Assembly (NCBI GenBank): GCA_964489695.1
Contig: CAZAZP010000003.1
Location: 5,412 to 69,411, forward strand
Reading direction: 5' to 3'
From: CAYUXU01 sp964489695
GTDB taxonomy: Bacteria > Bacillota_I > Bacilli_A > Erysipelotrichales > Erysipelotrichaceae
DNA length: 64,000 bases
Of this stretch, positions 44,175 to 52,719 are shown one piece after another. The position numbers and the translations under genes were made by a program. Under the pieces are notes generated by a model. That model was not told where the DNA came from and ran no database searches. It saw only the letters and a list, made by a program, of their open reading frames with translations. Positions within the stretch are counted from its first letter, which is position 1; every line of letters begins with the position of its first letter.

Positions 44175-44894
44175 CTATATCTTTTTATCTTTACGATATT
44201 GAATTGGAGAACATCCCACAATCTCTTTAAAAACTTTAAAGAAATATTTATAGTCGCGAAAACGGACCATATCAGCAATTTCATAGACTTTGTTTTCTGT
44301 TAACAATAGATATTCTTTGGCTTTTTCAATTCGTACTTCAATGATTTTTTGTCGGACAGTATCACCTGTATCATACTTAAAAACTCGATTTAAATGGTCA
44401 GCTGAAATTCCAATATTTTGTGATATATCTTTCAATGAGATTTGATTCTTTAAATTTTGTTGAATATATTTAAGTACACGATTAGTGTAGTCAGAATAAC
44501 TATTACCATAATCAACTTCTTTATTAGTTATCAAGGCTAATGCTTGCTTAATAGCAGTGTTAACTTGGGTTTTTAAAACTGGTTTTAATAAATAATCTAC
44601 CACATTATAACGAATCGCAGCTTGAGCAAATTCAAAATCAGCATAACCGGAAATAATAATTGTTTGATAATGATATTTCTCATAAGTTTGTTCTAAGATT
44701 TCTAAGCCATTAAAAATAGGTACATTAATGTCTAATAAGACTATTTGTGGCTGAACCTTTTGAATAATCTCTATTGCTTTCTTACCATCATTTGCTTCAT
44801 ATATTTCATTGATTTTCAAATCTATTTGGTCAATTTTGCGCACTATATCTTGGCGAATTATCTGCTCATCTTCAATAATTAGAAGTTTTACCAT
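44175..44894 (-). CDS. Response regulator, AraC-type output (YesN-like)
   Basis: Receiver domain with the acidic pair IEDE, phosphoacceptor Asp in VLLDINVPI near residue 55 and Lys in LLKP near 105, then an AraC-family double helix-turn-helix (about 130-235) ending ...IVGCSPIQYRKD. 239 aa. It overlaps its kinase gene by 7 bases. YesN-type regulators usually control the adjacent sugar transporter, here the ABC genes at 46582-50390. AT-rich like the rest of the island. Confidence 0.92.
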   Translation of the reverse strand: MVKLLIIEDEQIIRQDIVRKIDQIDLKINEIYEANDGKKAIEIIQKVQPQIVLLDINVPIFNGLEILEQTYEKYHYQTIIISGYADFEFAQAAIRYNVVDYLLKPVLKTQVNTAIKQALALITNKEVDYGNSYSDYTNRVLKYIQQNLKNQISLKDISQNIGISADHLNRVFKYDTGDTVRQKIIEVRIEKAKEYLLLTENKVYEIADMVRFRDYKYFFKVFKEIVGCSPIQYRKDKKI

Positions 44895-46555
44895 GAATAT
44901 TCACCTCTTTCTGCTTTTAAACGAATTGTAACAACAGTACCAATATGCTCGATACTATCAATACCAACACCATAATCTGTTCCATAAAGAAGCTGTAATC
45001 TTTGATTAGTATTTAGTAATCCTACATATTTTGTATAACTCTCATTATTTTCAATAATATCTCTTAATTCGTCGAGTCTAGCTGAGCTCATGCCAATTCC
45101 ATTATCTTTAACCACCATAATAAGATCTTGATCAATTTGAAAGATATTTACTGCTACCAAAAATGTATGTTGGTTATCAAAGCCATGAACAATACTGTTT
45201 TCAATAATTGGTTGCAAAATAAGTTTGGGAACAAGAAAATTGCCATCTTCACAAACAATTTCATATTTCAATAATTCGCCAAAGCGTAGCTGTTGCAAAT
45301 TCAAATAATCTTCAATATACATTAAGTCATCTTCGAGTAACACCTTATTCTCTTCACCAAAACGAATTGAATATCGCAACATTTGAGCAAGTTTTACAAT
45401 CATTAACGATGCCTTTTCTTGATCGATTTCAACCATTACATTTATTGATGCTAAAGTATTAAAAAGAAAATGTGGATTAAATTGTGATTGCAATTGTTTT
45501 ATTTGAGCTAGATTTGTCTTTTCTGCTAATAAGGAGTTTTTTTCAATTAACTGTTTTACTTCTAATAAAAGAGAATTATAATGTTTGACATATTCAGTCA
45601 TATGATCATTTTTGTCTTCCAACAAACGTAACTCATTAGTTTTTCTATAAGTCGAAAGGGAATCAAACATTTCATCGATGACCTCGAAAGTTCCTATCAA
45701 ATACTTTTTCCTAATTAAATAAAAACCATAGCCAACGAAAAAAACAGCAATAATTAGGCCAAATATTAATACTTTTGATAATTGGACAATAAAATCAATG
45801 TTTAAAAGAGTTGTTAAATATAATTGTTTCTGACTAATTGAAAAATCTAATTTGATAAAACTTTGATTTTCATAATTTATCAAATTGAATAGTTTAGTTT
45901 CAATATTAGGGCGAATTGGTGGAGTTAATTTAGAATTATTACTAAACAATACACGATCAAAACCATTACTAACAATAATTGTGGCATCCTTAGTTCCAAC
46001 AATTCGACTTAAAGTTGTAAAATTCAAATCAAAAACTAAAAAGTAAGTATTTATTCCATCCAAAGGTACAGCTTGAGCGAAATAAATCGATCCTGAATCA
46101 GCATTAACGCTAGAGATTGAGAGCATTACTGAAGTATCTTCTGTTAACAAACGCTTATTTACCAAATTTAATAAAGCTGATGCTGCAGCTGGATTATTGA
46201 AATTTGTAATACCTGAACCAGAAAGACCATCACCAAAATAAAATTCAGCTGGATAATCTAATCCATTGACAAACTGATATAAATCTTGATAAACAGTTGC
46301 TCTAGATACTTCTCCAGATAAATAACCAGTAATATTATGATAGTAATTATCATTGCTTAGATAAGATTGAAATTCTGATATATTAGTTTGAATTTCAGAA
46401 ACGATCGCTTTAGATTGTTGATAACCATAAATACCCATGATGGTAGTTACTAATATCGGCAAAATAACGCTGATTGAAATAACCACTGCTAACATGGGTA
46501 ATAATATAGATTGGAGCATTAACTGTAAAACTGAGAGTGGCTTTGTTGAGACCAA
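44888..46555 (-). CDS. Sensor histidine kinase (YesM-like, His_kinase family)
   Basis: Membrane kinase, 555 aa. First membrane helix at about 12-40, an extracytoplasmic sensing region (about 45-255) with the make-up of a Cache domain, second helix at about 258-280, then the kinase with LQSQFNPHFLFNTL (phosphoacceptor His) and the HATPase N- and G-boxes (ENSIVHGF, DNGIGMSSARL). The start is TTG with AAGGGGG upstream. It probably senses sugar outside the cell, directly or through the binding protein, and signals to the YesN-like regulator. Confidence 0.92.
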   Translation of the reverse strand: MVSTKPLSVLQLMLQSILLPMLAVVISISVILPILVTTIMGIYGYQQSKAIVSEIQTNISEFQSYLSNDNYYHNITGYLSGEVSRATVYQDLYQFVNGLDYPAEFYFGDGLSGSGITNFNNPAAASALLNLVNKRLLTEDTSVMLSISSVNADSGSIYFAQAVPLDGINTYFLVFDLNFTTLSRIVGTKDATIIVSNGFDRVLFSNNSKLTPPIRPNIETKLFNLINYENQSFIKLDFSISQKQLYLTTLLNIDFIVQLSKVLIFGLIIAVFFVGYGFYLIRKKYLIGTFEVIDEMFDSLSTYRKTNELRLLEDKNDHMTEYVKHYNSLLLEVKQLIEKNSLLAEKTNLAQIKQLQSQFNPHFLFNTLASINVMVEIDQEKASLMIVKLAQMLRYSIRFGEENKVLLEDDLMYIEDYLNLQQLRFGELLKYEIVCEDGNFLVPKLILQPIIENSIVHGFDNQHTFLVAVNIFQIDQDLIMVVKDNGIGMSSARLDELRDIIENNESYTKYVGLLNTNQRLQLLYGTDYGVGIDSIEHIGTVVTIRLKAERGEYSW

Positions 46556-46581
46556 TTAGTTAACCCCCTTCTTATAAAAGA

Positions 46582-48234
46582 TTATAAATCAATTTCTCGT
46601 CGGCCAGTAATTTTAAAGAATAAAAGTAATGTGACAACAGTAGTGAAGATTAAAACACTAGATAAAGCCGAAGCTACACCATAATTACCATCCATAACCT
46701 GGAAGTAAATTTCAATTGACAAAGTTTTAGTTGAGACAACCCATAACATGACAGATGCGCTCAATTCACTAATTATCGACAACCAACTCATAATTGCTCC
46801 TGATAAAACCCCAGGAATCATCATCGGTAAAGTTACTCTAAAAAAAGTTGTGATTGAATTAGCACCTAAACTGAGTGAAGCTTCCTCAACGTTTAAGTCA
46901 ATTTGCCGCAAGATAGCAGAGGTACTTCGTATTGTATAAGGTAAACGACGGATAACATAAGCAACAATAATTATTAAGGCTGTTCCATGAAGTAGCAGGG
47001 GTTTTTTATTGAATGCTAAGATTAATGAGATTCCAAGAATTGATCCAGGAATAATATAAGGTGCCATCGATATTGTATCTAAAATACTAGTTAATTTACT
47101 CGATTTACGTACTGATGTATATGCAATAACAATACCGATAAAAATTACTAAAATCATTGCATAAAATGAAAATAAATAAGTATTCTTAATAGTTCGGCCT
47201 AATGTTGTAAACGCTTTTGCATAATTCATCAATGAATAACCGGGTAGATAAATCATACCTTTACTATTTCTAAAAGAGTTATGAAATACTACTAGAGTTG
47301 GTAAAACAGCGATAAAAGTCATTGTATAAAGAATAGCATGAGATAAAATATTTTTAATACCGGAAACTTTTTTAGGTTCTATTGGACGCATCGAAGTCAT
47401 TTCGATTGTTTTACGATTGCTAATGTATCTTTGTAATAAAAATATAGTAGTTGTAAATATAACTACGATAACACTAATTGTCGCGGCTAATCGTTTATCT
47501 GGGGTTAAGTCTCCAACAAATGAGTCGTAAATTAATCCAGGAATCGTACGATAACCTTCACCAATAAGTTTAGGAGTACCAAAATCTGCCAAGATCCGCA
47601 TGAATACAAGTAACCCTGAAGCTAAGATTGTGGGTAGAATTAATGGGATAATAACTTCTTTAATACGTTTATAAGCAGAGGCACCTAAACTTTCAGCCGC
47701 TTCCCCTAATGATGCATCCATATTTTTTAACGCACCAGATACATACAAATAAACCAGAGGTATGAGTTTAATCGTAAAAACTAATAGAATACCATCAAAA
47801 CCATAAATACCTTTCGAAGTAACATGAAAAAGTTGATTGATTACTTTTGTTATCATACCTTGGCGCCCAAATAAAGAAATCCAAGCATAGGCTCCAATAA
47901 AAGGTGGTGAAACAATGGAAATAATCAAAAGCATATCAATAATTGGCTTGAACTTAATTTTAACAGTTCTCGCAATATAAGCTAGTAATGTTCCAAAGAA
48001 ACTGGTTAATAAAGTAGCTAAAAGCGTAACCTTAAAACTATTTAAAATTGTGTTAGAATAATATTTCTTTTGAAAAAACATTATGAAATATTTAAAATCC
48101 AATTGCTTCGTTGCAGGATCAACAATACTGCTCAAAAGAATTTGTAAAATTGGATAAATGAAAAACACAACAAAAAAAGCAAAAGAAACTAAAGATAAAA
48201 GTGTCCAACCATTAAGTTTATGCGACTTTTTCAT
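46582..48234 (-). CDS. ABC transporter permease, fused double-domain (FbpB/AfuB-like)
   Basis: Permease with two tandem BPD_transp_1 domains in 550 aa, about 12 membrane helices, as in ferric-iron and phosphosugar importers. The two EAA loops are GEAAESLGASAYKRIKEVIIPL and EEASLSLGANSITTFFRVTLP-like. I use ATG at 48234 with AAGGTG upstream; a GTG nine bases earlier is also in frame. The start lies within the end of the ATPase gene. Substrate is inferred from context as a sugar phosphate or related anion and is not proven. Confidence 0.88.
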   Translation of the reverse strand: MKKSHKLNGWTLLSLVSFAFFVVFFIYPILQILLSSIVDPATKQLDFKYFIMFFQKKYYSNTILNSFKVTLLATLLTSFFGTLLAYIARTVKIKFKPIIDMLLIISIVSPPFIGAYAWISLFGRQGMITKVINQLFHVTSKGIYGFDGILLVFTIKLIPLVYLYVSGALKNMDASLGEAAESLGASAYKRIKEVIIPLILPTILASGLLVFMRILADFGTPKLIGEGYRTIPGLIYDSFVGDLTPDKRLAATISVIVVIFTTTIFLLQRYISNRKTIEMTSMRPIEPKKVSGIKNILSHAILYTMTFIAVLPTLVVFHNSFRNSKGMIYLPGYSLMNYAKAFTTLGRTIKNTYLFSFYAMILVIFIGIVIAYTSVRKSSKLTSILDTISMAPYIIPGSILGISLILAFNKKPLLLHGTALIIIVAYVIRRLPYTIRSTSAILRQIDLNVEEASLSLGANSITTFFRVTLPMMIPGVLSGAIMSWLSIISELSASVMLWVVSTKTLSIEIYFQVMDGNYGVASALSSVLIFTTVVTLLLFFKITGRREIDL

Positions 48235-49309
48235 TATGAACACCTTGCATTAATGATACTCCTGAATTTTTATCAAAGGCATTAATAACACTTAAATCAA
48301 AATCTAGTAGGACTTCATCATCAATGTTATAATGACTTTCTTTGATGTTTTTAGAAATCTCAATTTCTTGATTATTCACTAATTCAATGACATAGCGAAC
48401 CTCTGAACCTAAAAACATTTTTTCCACAATTTTCCCTTTAATACCATCTTCAACAAAATTAAATTCAGTTGGACGAACATTGAGTTTAATGTCTGTATTA
48501 ATTGGAATATCTTTTTTGAGCCTTGGCAAGACAAGTTTATATCCGTTATCTAGTTCAATTGTTTGTTCAGCTATTATCTTTCCATTAATTAAGTTGCCTT
48601 GGCCAATAAAAGTTGCAACAAATAAATTTGCTGGATTAGAATAAATTTCTATTGGGCTACCAATTTGTTGAATAACGCCAAAGTTCATAACTGCAATTCT
48701 ATCCGACATTGATAAAGCTTCTTCTTGGTCATGAGTAACATAAATAGTTGTAATTTTAAACTGATTTTGAATTTGTTTAATAGCTAAGCGCATATCAATT
48801 CTGAGTTTTGCATCTAGATTACTTAATGGTTCATCCATCAACAAGACATCTGGTTGAATAACAATCGCTCGAGCTAGAGCAACCCGTTGTTGTTGCCCAC
48901 CACTCATTTGAGTAGGAATACGCTGCTTCAATTCGGAAATTTGAACAACATCCAGAATATCATCAACACGTTTAGAATATTCAGGATCTTTAATTTTCCG
49001 TTGCTTAAGGCCATAGCCAATATTCTTTTCCACCGACATGTGTGGAAAAATGGCATAATTTTGAAAAACCATTCCAATATTTCTTTGGTAAGATGGGATG
49101 TTGTTAATTAACTTATCATTAAAATAAAACTCTCCTCCTTCGATTGTATTAAAGCCTGCAATCATTCTTAATAAAGTTGTTTTTCCACAACCACTGGGTC
49201 CTAACAAAGTGAAAAATTCACCTTCTTTTACTTCTAATGATAAATTAGAGATTACAGTATTATCTCCAAATCTCTTAACTGCGTTTTTAATTGAAATAGA
49301 TACACTCAT
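48218..49309 (-). CDS. ABC transporter ATPase (FbpC/PotA-type)
   Basis: 363-aa ATPase: Walker A GPSGCGKTT near residue 38, signature MSGGQQQRVALARA, Walker B LLMDEPLSNLD, H-loop YVTHDQEEA, and a C-terminal TOBE-like region (about 245-350). The only good ribosome site, AAAGGAGG, stands about 25 bases upstream of the ATG, with a small hairpin (GGTAA/TTACC) in between that could bring the two together. It lies downstream of the binding-protein gene, after a stable hairpin. Confidence 0.9.
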   Translation of the reverse strand: MSVSISIKNAVKRFGDNTVISNLSLEVKEGEFFTLLGPSGCGKTTLLRMIAGFNTIEGGEFYFNDKLINNIPSYQRNIGMVFQNYAIFPHMSVEKNIGYGLKQRKIKDPEYSKRVDDILDVVQISELKQRIPTQMSGGQQQRVALARAIVIQPDVLLMDEPLSNLDAKLRIDMRLAIKQIQNQFKITTIYVTHDQEEALSMSDRIAVMNFGVIQQIGSPIEIYSNPANLFVATFIGQGNLINGKIIAEQTIELDNGYKLVLPRLKKDIPINTDIKLNVRPTEFNFVEDGIKGKIVEKMFLGSEVRYVIELVNNQEIEISKNIKESHYNIDDEVLLDFDLSVINAFDKNSGVSLMQGVHNEKVA

Positions 49310-49353
49310 AATTATTCGGTAAGTTCTTACCTTTCCTCCTTTACCTAAGAAAT

Positions 49354-49380
49354 GTCAAAGAGAGCTTAGCTCTCTTTGAC
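49354..49380 (-). terminator. 12-bp hairpin between binding-protein and ATPase genes
   Basis: GTCAAAGAGAGC and GCTCTCTTTGAC flank a 3-base loop. The T tract after it on the minus strand is weak (ATTTCTT), so it is more likely a partial terminator or an mRNA stabiliser than a full stop. Such elements keep binding protein in excess over the membrane components. Confidence 0.6.
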
Positions 49381-49391
49381 TTTGATAAAAA

Positions 49392-50390
49392 TTAATCAAA
49401 AAGTTCTGTGATTAGATCTTGAATTTTTTCAATGATGCCTGGCTTTGTTTCAGCTTGCCATTCAGTAGTACGTGGAATAACATTCATGTCAGCAATAGAC
49501 CATTTATAGTCAGCAACTTCTGCTGTTCCTAAAAGCGGGTTAGCGCCTAGGCAGTCTTTACCATAGACAGATTGTCCTTCTTGACTAGCGAACCAATCGA
49601 TAAACACTTTCGCTGCTTCTGGATTTTTAGCGTTTTTAATTAAAGCAACACTAGCTGTTCCAGGAATAACACCTTCTGCCATTAAAACTACTTTAATGTT
49701 AGGGACTTTTTCAACTAAATAAGCTTGTGCAGGGGTATCCCATGATAAACCAACAGCATATTCACCAGAAAGAACGCCTTCATAAGTAACAGCTGACGAC
49801 TCAACAATTTTACCATCTAAGTTTTCATAGAATTTTGTAACGTAATCCCATGCATCTTTAGATTCAGCCTTTTGATAGTTATCATCTCCTACACCCATTG
49901 CTAATAACATATTTTCTAAATGATTATAAGCACTAGAAGATGCAGCAGCGTTACCCATCGCAATTTTCCCTTTAAGATCGGGGTTAAGTAATTCAGCATA
50001 GCCTTTAATTTCGTATGGAACTAAATTGGTATTATAGATAATAACAGGTGCATTATAACCAATCTCTGTTGCAAATCCAGTATCATTTCTAAACGCTTCG
50101 TCATAAAGACTATCGTGTATAGAAACATACTGTTCAAAATACGAAGTATCCATTAAAATTGTACTAGTTGGAATCCAAGCAACATCAGCTTGTGGATTTG
50201 CAGCTTCTGCTTGAATTTTAGCATAGATTTCTCCAGAACCACCACGAATAACTTCAACTTTAATTCCAGTTGCTGCTTCAAAAGCTGGAATCATGACATC
50301 AATGTTATCTTGAGCTGACGGTGTATAAACAGTAATGGTTTCTGTTTTCTTTTCATCAGTTTTACCACAACCAGTTAAAACCAAGCCCAT
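49392..50390 (-). CDS. ABC transporter substrate-binding protein (FbpA/AfuA-like), frameshifted at its signal peptide
   Basis: Extracellular binding protein of the ferric-iron/2-aminoethylphosphonate/hexose-phosphate group (ITVYTPSAQDNIDVMIPAFEAATGIKVEV...). The frame opens at MGLVLTGCGK, which is only the end of a lipoprotein signal. The missing part lies just upstream in another frame (see 50391-50425). The tandem Tyr pair that binds iron in FbpA is not visible, so the ligand is more likely an organic phosphate or sugar, as the neighbours suggest. As it stands the main product would lack an export signal. The mature part looks intact, so the lesion is recent, phase-variable or a read error. 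Confidence 0.85.
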   Translation of the reverse strand: MGLVLTGCGKTDEKKTETITVYTPSAQDNIDVMIPAFEAATGIKVEVIRGGSGEIYAKIQAEAANPQADVAWIPTSTILMDTSYFEQYVSIHDSLYDEAFRNDTGFATEIGYNAPVIIYNTNLVPYEIKGYAELLNPDLKGKIAMGNAAASSSAYNHLENMLLAMGVGDDNYQKAESKDAWDYVTKFYENLDGKIVESSAVTYEGVLSGEYAVGLSWDTPAQAYLVEKVPNIKVVLMAEGVIPGTASVALIKNAKNPEAAKVFIDWFASQEGQSVYGKDCLGANPLLGTAEVADYKWSIADMNVIPRTTEWQAETKPGIIEKIQDLITELFD

Positions 50391-50425
50391 GATAACAAGA
50401 ACTACAAATAAGCTTCTTTTTTCAT
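50391..50425 (-). other. out-of-frame signal-peptide start of the binding-protein gene (A-tract frameshift)
   Basis: The real start is ATG at 50423-50425, with AAGGAGG seven bases before it. As written the frame reads seven codons and stops at TAG. If the run of six A after the ATG (50417-50422) had seven, it would read MKKRSLFVVLVIMGLVLTGC, a textbook lipoprotein signal with lipobox LTGC, and join the mature protein in frame. The break is therefore a single-base slip in a homopolymer. Confidence 0.85.
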
Positions 50426-50459
50426 GTAAAGCCCTCCTTAAATATTATTATAGAAATAA

Positions 50460-50473
50460 TGTAAGCGTTTTAA
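50460..50473. promoter_or_regulatory. cre-like (CcpA) site upstream of the ABC/two-component operon
   Basis: The plus strand reads TGTAAGCGTTTTAA. Against the cre consensus TGWAARCGYTWNCW it differs at one position (A for the last C). It lies about 35 bases upstream of the binding-protein start, close to where the promoter should be, so carbon catabolite repression is plausible. Confidence 0.5.
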
Positions 50474-50591
50474 TATACGAGAAAAAAGCGATAATATCAT
50501 AAAAAAACGACATATCTTAAAGTAGTAAATTATAAATGTCTTATTTTTATTAAGTGTTGGATTGAAATATCTTTTTGAATGTTTTGATTAA

Positions 50592-51263
50592 TTAATAAAG
50601 ATTTTTATTTTTGGAATTTCCATTAATTAATTGTAGTGCTCCACTCATTCCTAATCTAGATACTCCTAAATCAATATATTTTTTGACGTCTTCTATTGTT
50701 TTTATCCCGCCAGCAGCCTTTATCTTCACGTCAGGTCCGATATGTTTTTTAAATAGTTCAATTTGTTTTGGATCTGCTCCAAACTTTCCAAATCCAGTAG
50801 ATGTTTTAATATAATCTACTTTATTATCAGTAATAATCTCACATAGGCGAATAATCTCTGAATCATTTAGGTAGCAAGCTTCAATTATAACTTTTAGACA
50901 AAATTTAGATCCTAAATTTCGAATATTTTTAATTTCATCACTAATATAATCAAAATCTGAGCTTTTTAATCTCCCTATATTAATAACCATATCTAGTTCA
51001 TCAGCACCATTTTGAAGTGCATTACGTGCCTCAAATAATTTTGCTTCAGTTGTCATATAACCAAGCGGAAATCCAATCACGGTACAAACAGTTAACTCTG
51101 GAAATTTTTCTTTAATTTGCTTGACATAAGATGGAGGTATACAAATACTTGCCATCTCGTATTGTAAGGCTTCTTTAGCAAGTTTTTCAATTTCTTCTAA
51201 AGTTGCAGTTGCGGATAATAAAGTGTGATCAACTATACTTAAAAAAATTTTATAATCTTTCAT
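50592..51263 (-). CDS. deoC: Deoxyribose-phosphate aldolase family (DeoC-like)
   Basis: Class I aldolase; the type reaction splits 2-deoxyribose-5-phosphate into acetaldehyde and glyceraldehyde-3-phosphate. The Schiff-base Lys is in YIKTSTGFG, the second Lys in IKAAGGIKT, and the VDHTLL start and VIIEACYL strand are conserved. 223 aa. No deoxyriboside phosphorylase or phosphopentomutase lies nearby, so it may act on a related short sugar phosphate in this island. No good ribosome site stands directly before the ATG; an AGAAAGGA lies about 45 bases upstream. It follows the deoR-type gene. Confidence 0.92.
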   Translation of the reverse strand: MKDYKIFLSIVDHTLLSATATLEEIEKLAKEALQYEMASICIPPSYVKQIKEKFPELTVCTVIGFPLGYMTTEAKLFEARNALQNGADELDMVINIGRLKSSDFDYISDEIKNIRNLGSKFCLKVIIEACYLNDSEIIRLCEIITDNKVDYIKTSTGFGKFGADPKQIELFKKHIGPDVKIKAAGGIKTIEDVKKYIDLGVSRLGMSGALQLINGNSKNKNLY

Positions 51264-51317
51264 AATATTTAAAATAATAATACGTTTAATGTACTAATAA
51301 ATCCTTTCTATTAAATT

Positions 51318-52091
51318 TTAATCAGCAAATACAATCTTAACTTTATCCTTCATCGTTTCCAAAATAGATTCGGAATTATTTGGTGTATTAGTGACAAATA
51401 GATCTATATCCTCCCAATTTGCATATCGAAAATGACTTGTCATATTGAACTTTGATTTATCACCCATAACGATTGTTTTCTTTGATCGACTAATTGCTTT
51501 CTTAGCAATACATAACTCATTATATGAAAAAGTTGCAGGTCCTTCTAATTTTTGAAAGCCGCTAGTACCCAATATGGCATAATCCAAATATATGTCATTA
51601 AAAAAACTTAACGTCATATCACCAACAGTTGCAGCACTAATAGCCTCTATCTCCCCGCCTAATAGTAATAATTCACAATTCAGAGGGGAAACACTATAAA
51701 ATGACTCAGCTATCATAATTGAGTTGGTAAATATTCTAATTTTCTTCTGAAATAACTGTTCAGCTAAAATTAGTTCTGTACTTCCAGGGCCAATATAAAT
51801 GCTAGAATTCTCAGGGATTAAATCATATACCATTTTTGTAATTAAACTTTTAAAAATACTATTAGTTTTAAGTTTTACTGATAAAGGTAAATCTTGATTT
51901 GGTTCAACTGCGATTGCACCACCATGACCTCTAATCAATAATCCTCTTGCTTCTAAATAGATTAAGTCTTTTCTTATTGTTTCAGTCGATACTTTAAATA
52001 TTTTGGCAAGCTCAACTACTCTAACAGAGTTTTCACTTTGTAAAAGAGATAACAATTCTTGACGTCTATTAATTAATAAAAGATTTTCCAT
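51318..52091 (-). CDS. DeoR/GlpR-family transcriptional regulator
   Basis: 257 aa. N-terminal helix-turn-helix (RRQELLSLLQSENSVRVVELAKIFKVSTETIRKDL) and C-terminal phosphosugar-sensing domain of the ribose-5-phosphate-isomerase-like fold (YIGPGSTELILAEQL, TNS, GDKSKF). Members usually repress sugar operons and release DNA on binding a sugar phosphate. Being inside the operon, it is the likely local regulator; candidate operators lie at 58855-58915. Confidence 0.93.
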   Translation of the reverse strand: MENLLLINRRQELLSLLQSENSVRVVELAKIFKVSTETIRKDLIYLEARGLLIRGHGGAIAVEPNQDLPLSVKLKTNSIFKSLITKMVYDLIPENSSIYIGPGSTELILAEQLFQKKIRIFTNSIMIAESFYSVSPLNCELLLLGGEIEAISAATVGDMTLSFFNDIYLDYAILGTSGFQKLEGPATFSYNELCIAKKAISRSKKTIVMGDKSKFNMTSHFRYANWEDIDLFVTNTPNNSESILETMKDKVKIVFAD

Positions 52092-52190
52092 GATTATAAT
52101 TCCTCGTCATTTTTCTTAGCCCTTTAGATAATAGCAAATTAAATAATTACATTTTAACATAGCATATTAATTACTTAAAAAGCATATTTA

Positions 52191-52670
52191 TCACTTGATC
52201 TTCAAATCAGTAAATCTTCTCAAGTTACTCCCAGGTAATAATTGAAATTCGATTTCAATATTTTGAATTGCAATAGAGCGAAATGCCTCAATTTCTTCAT
52301 CATTTGCATATATACCCATTACAAGACTTTTTCGCAAATCTTTCTTACCCAAAGGGCCAACATTTATTTTATTTGGGCTTATAATTTTTTCTTCTATTAA
52401 CTCTTTTAAAATAATTGGTTCTTGAGCAATCAACATATACTTTCTTTTGCTTCTTTCAGCTTCAGGCAATTTTTTGAGGGCACTTTCTTTATCGAAGATG
52501 TGCACCGGAAGATTAAAAGCAGCACGGCTATAAATATTTTTTAACATGGGGTTATTTGCTATTTCATTAGATACCAGAATTATTCCGTCAATTTTAATAA
52601 TTCGACTCCACGAAACAACGGTCTGTCCATGAATTGCTCTTTCATCTATTCTATAAAATACTATGGCCAT
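52191..52670 (-). CDS. PTS mannose/fructose/sorbose-family IIB component
   Basis: Cytoplasmic phosphotransfer subunit. The phosphorylated His is in RIDERAIHGQTVVSW (about residue 14), the hallmark of this IIB family, and 159 aa is full length. It receives phosphate from a IIA domain and passes it to sugar entering through IIC/IID (57135-58717). No IIA gene exists in the window. It follows the fused isomerase gene and has AGGGTGA before its ATG. Confidence 0.94.
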   Translation of the reverse strand: MAIVFYRIDERAIHGQTVVSWSRIIKIDGIILVSNEIANNPMLKNIYSRAAFNLPVHIFDKESALKKLPEAERSKRKYMLIAQEPIILKELIEEKIISPNKINVGPLGKKDLRKSLVMGIYANDEEIEAFRSIAIQNIEIEFQLLPGSNLRRFTDLKIK

Positions 52671-52719
52671 TTTTCACCCTAATGTAATTGAATCATTACA
52701 TCGTTCCTTTCTTTAAAAT

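Noticed and set aside
49392..50390. Binding protein as a normal gene starting at MGLVLTGCGK
   Set aside because: No ribosome site precedes that ATG, and three residues before a lipobox cannot form a signal peptide; a full signal lies one base out of frame just upstream.
50480..50580. AAGATAT-type repeats upstream of the binding-protein gene as YesN/AraC sites
   Set aside because: Three loosely similar copies occur, but the spacings (about 31 and 24 bases) are irregular and the region is AT-rich enough for chance.
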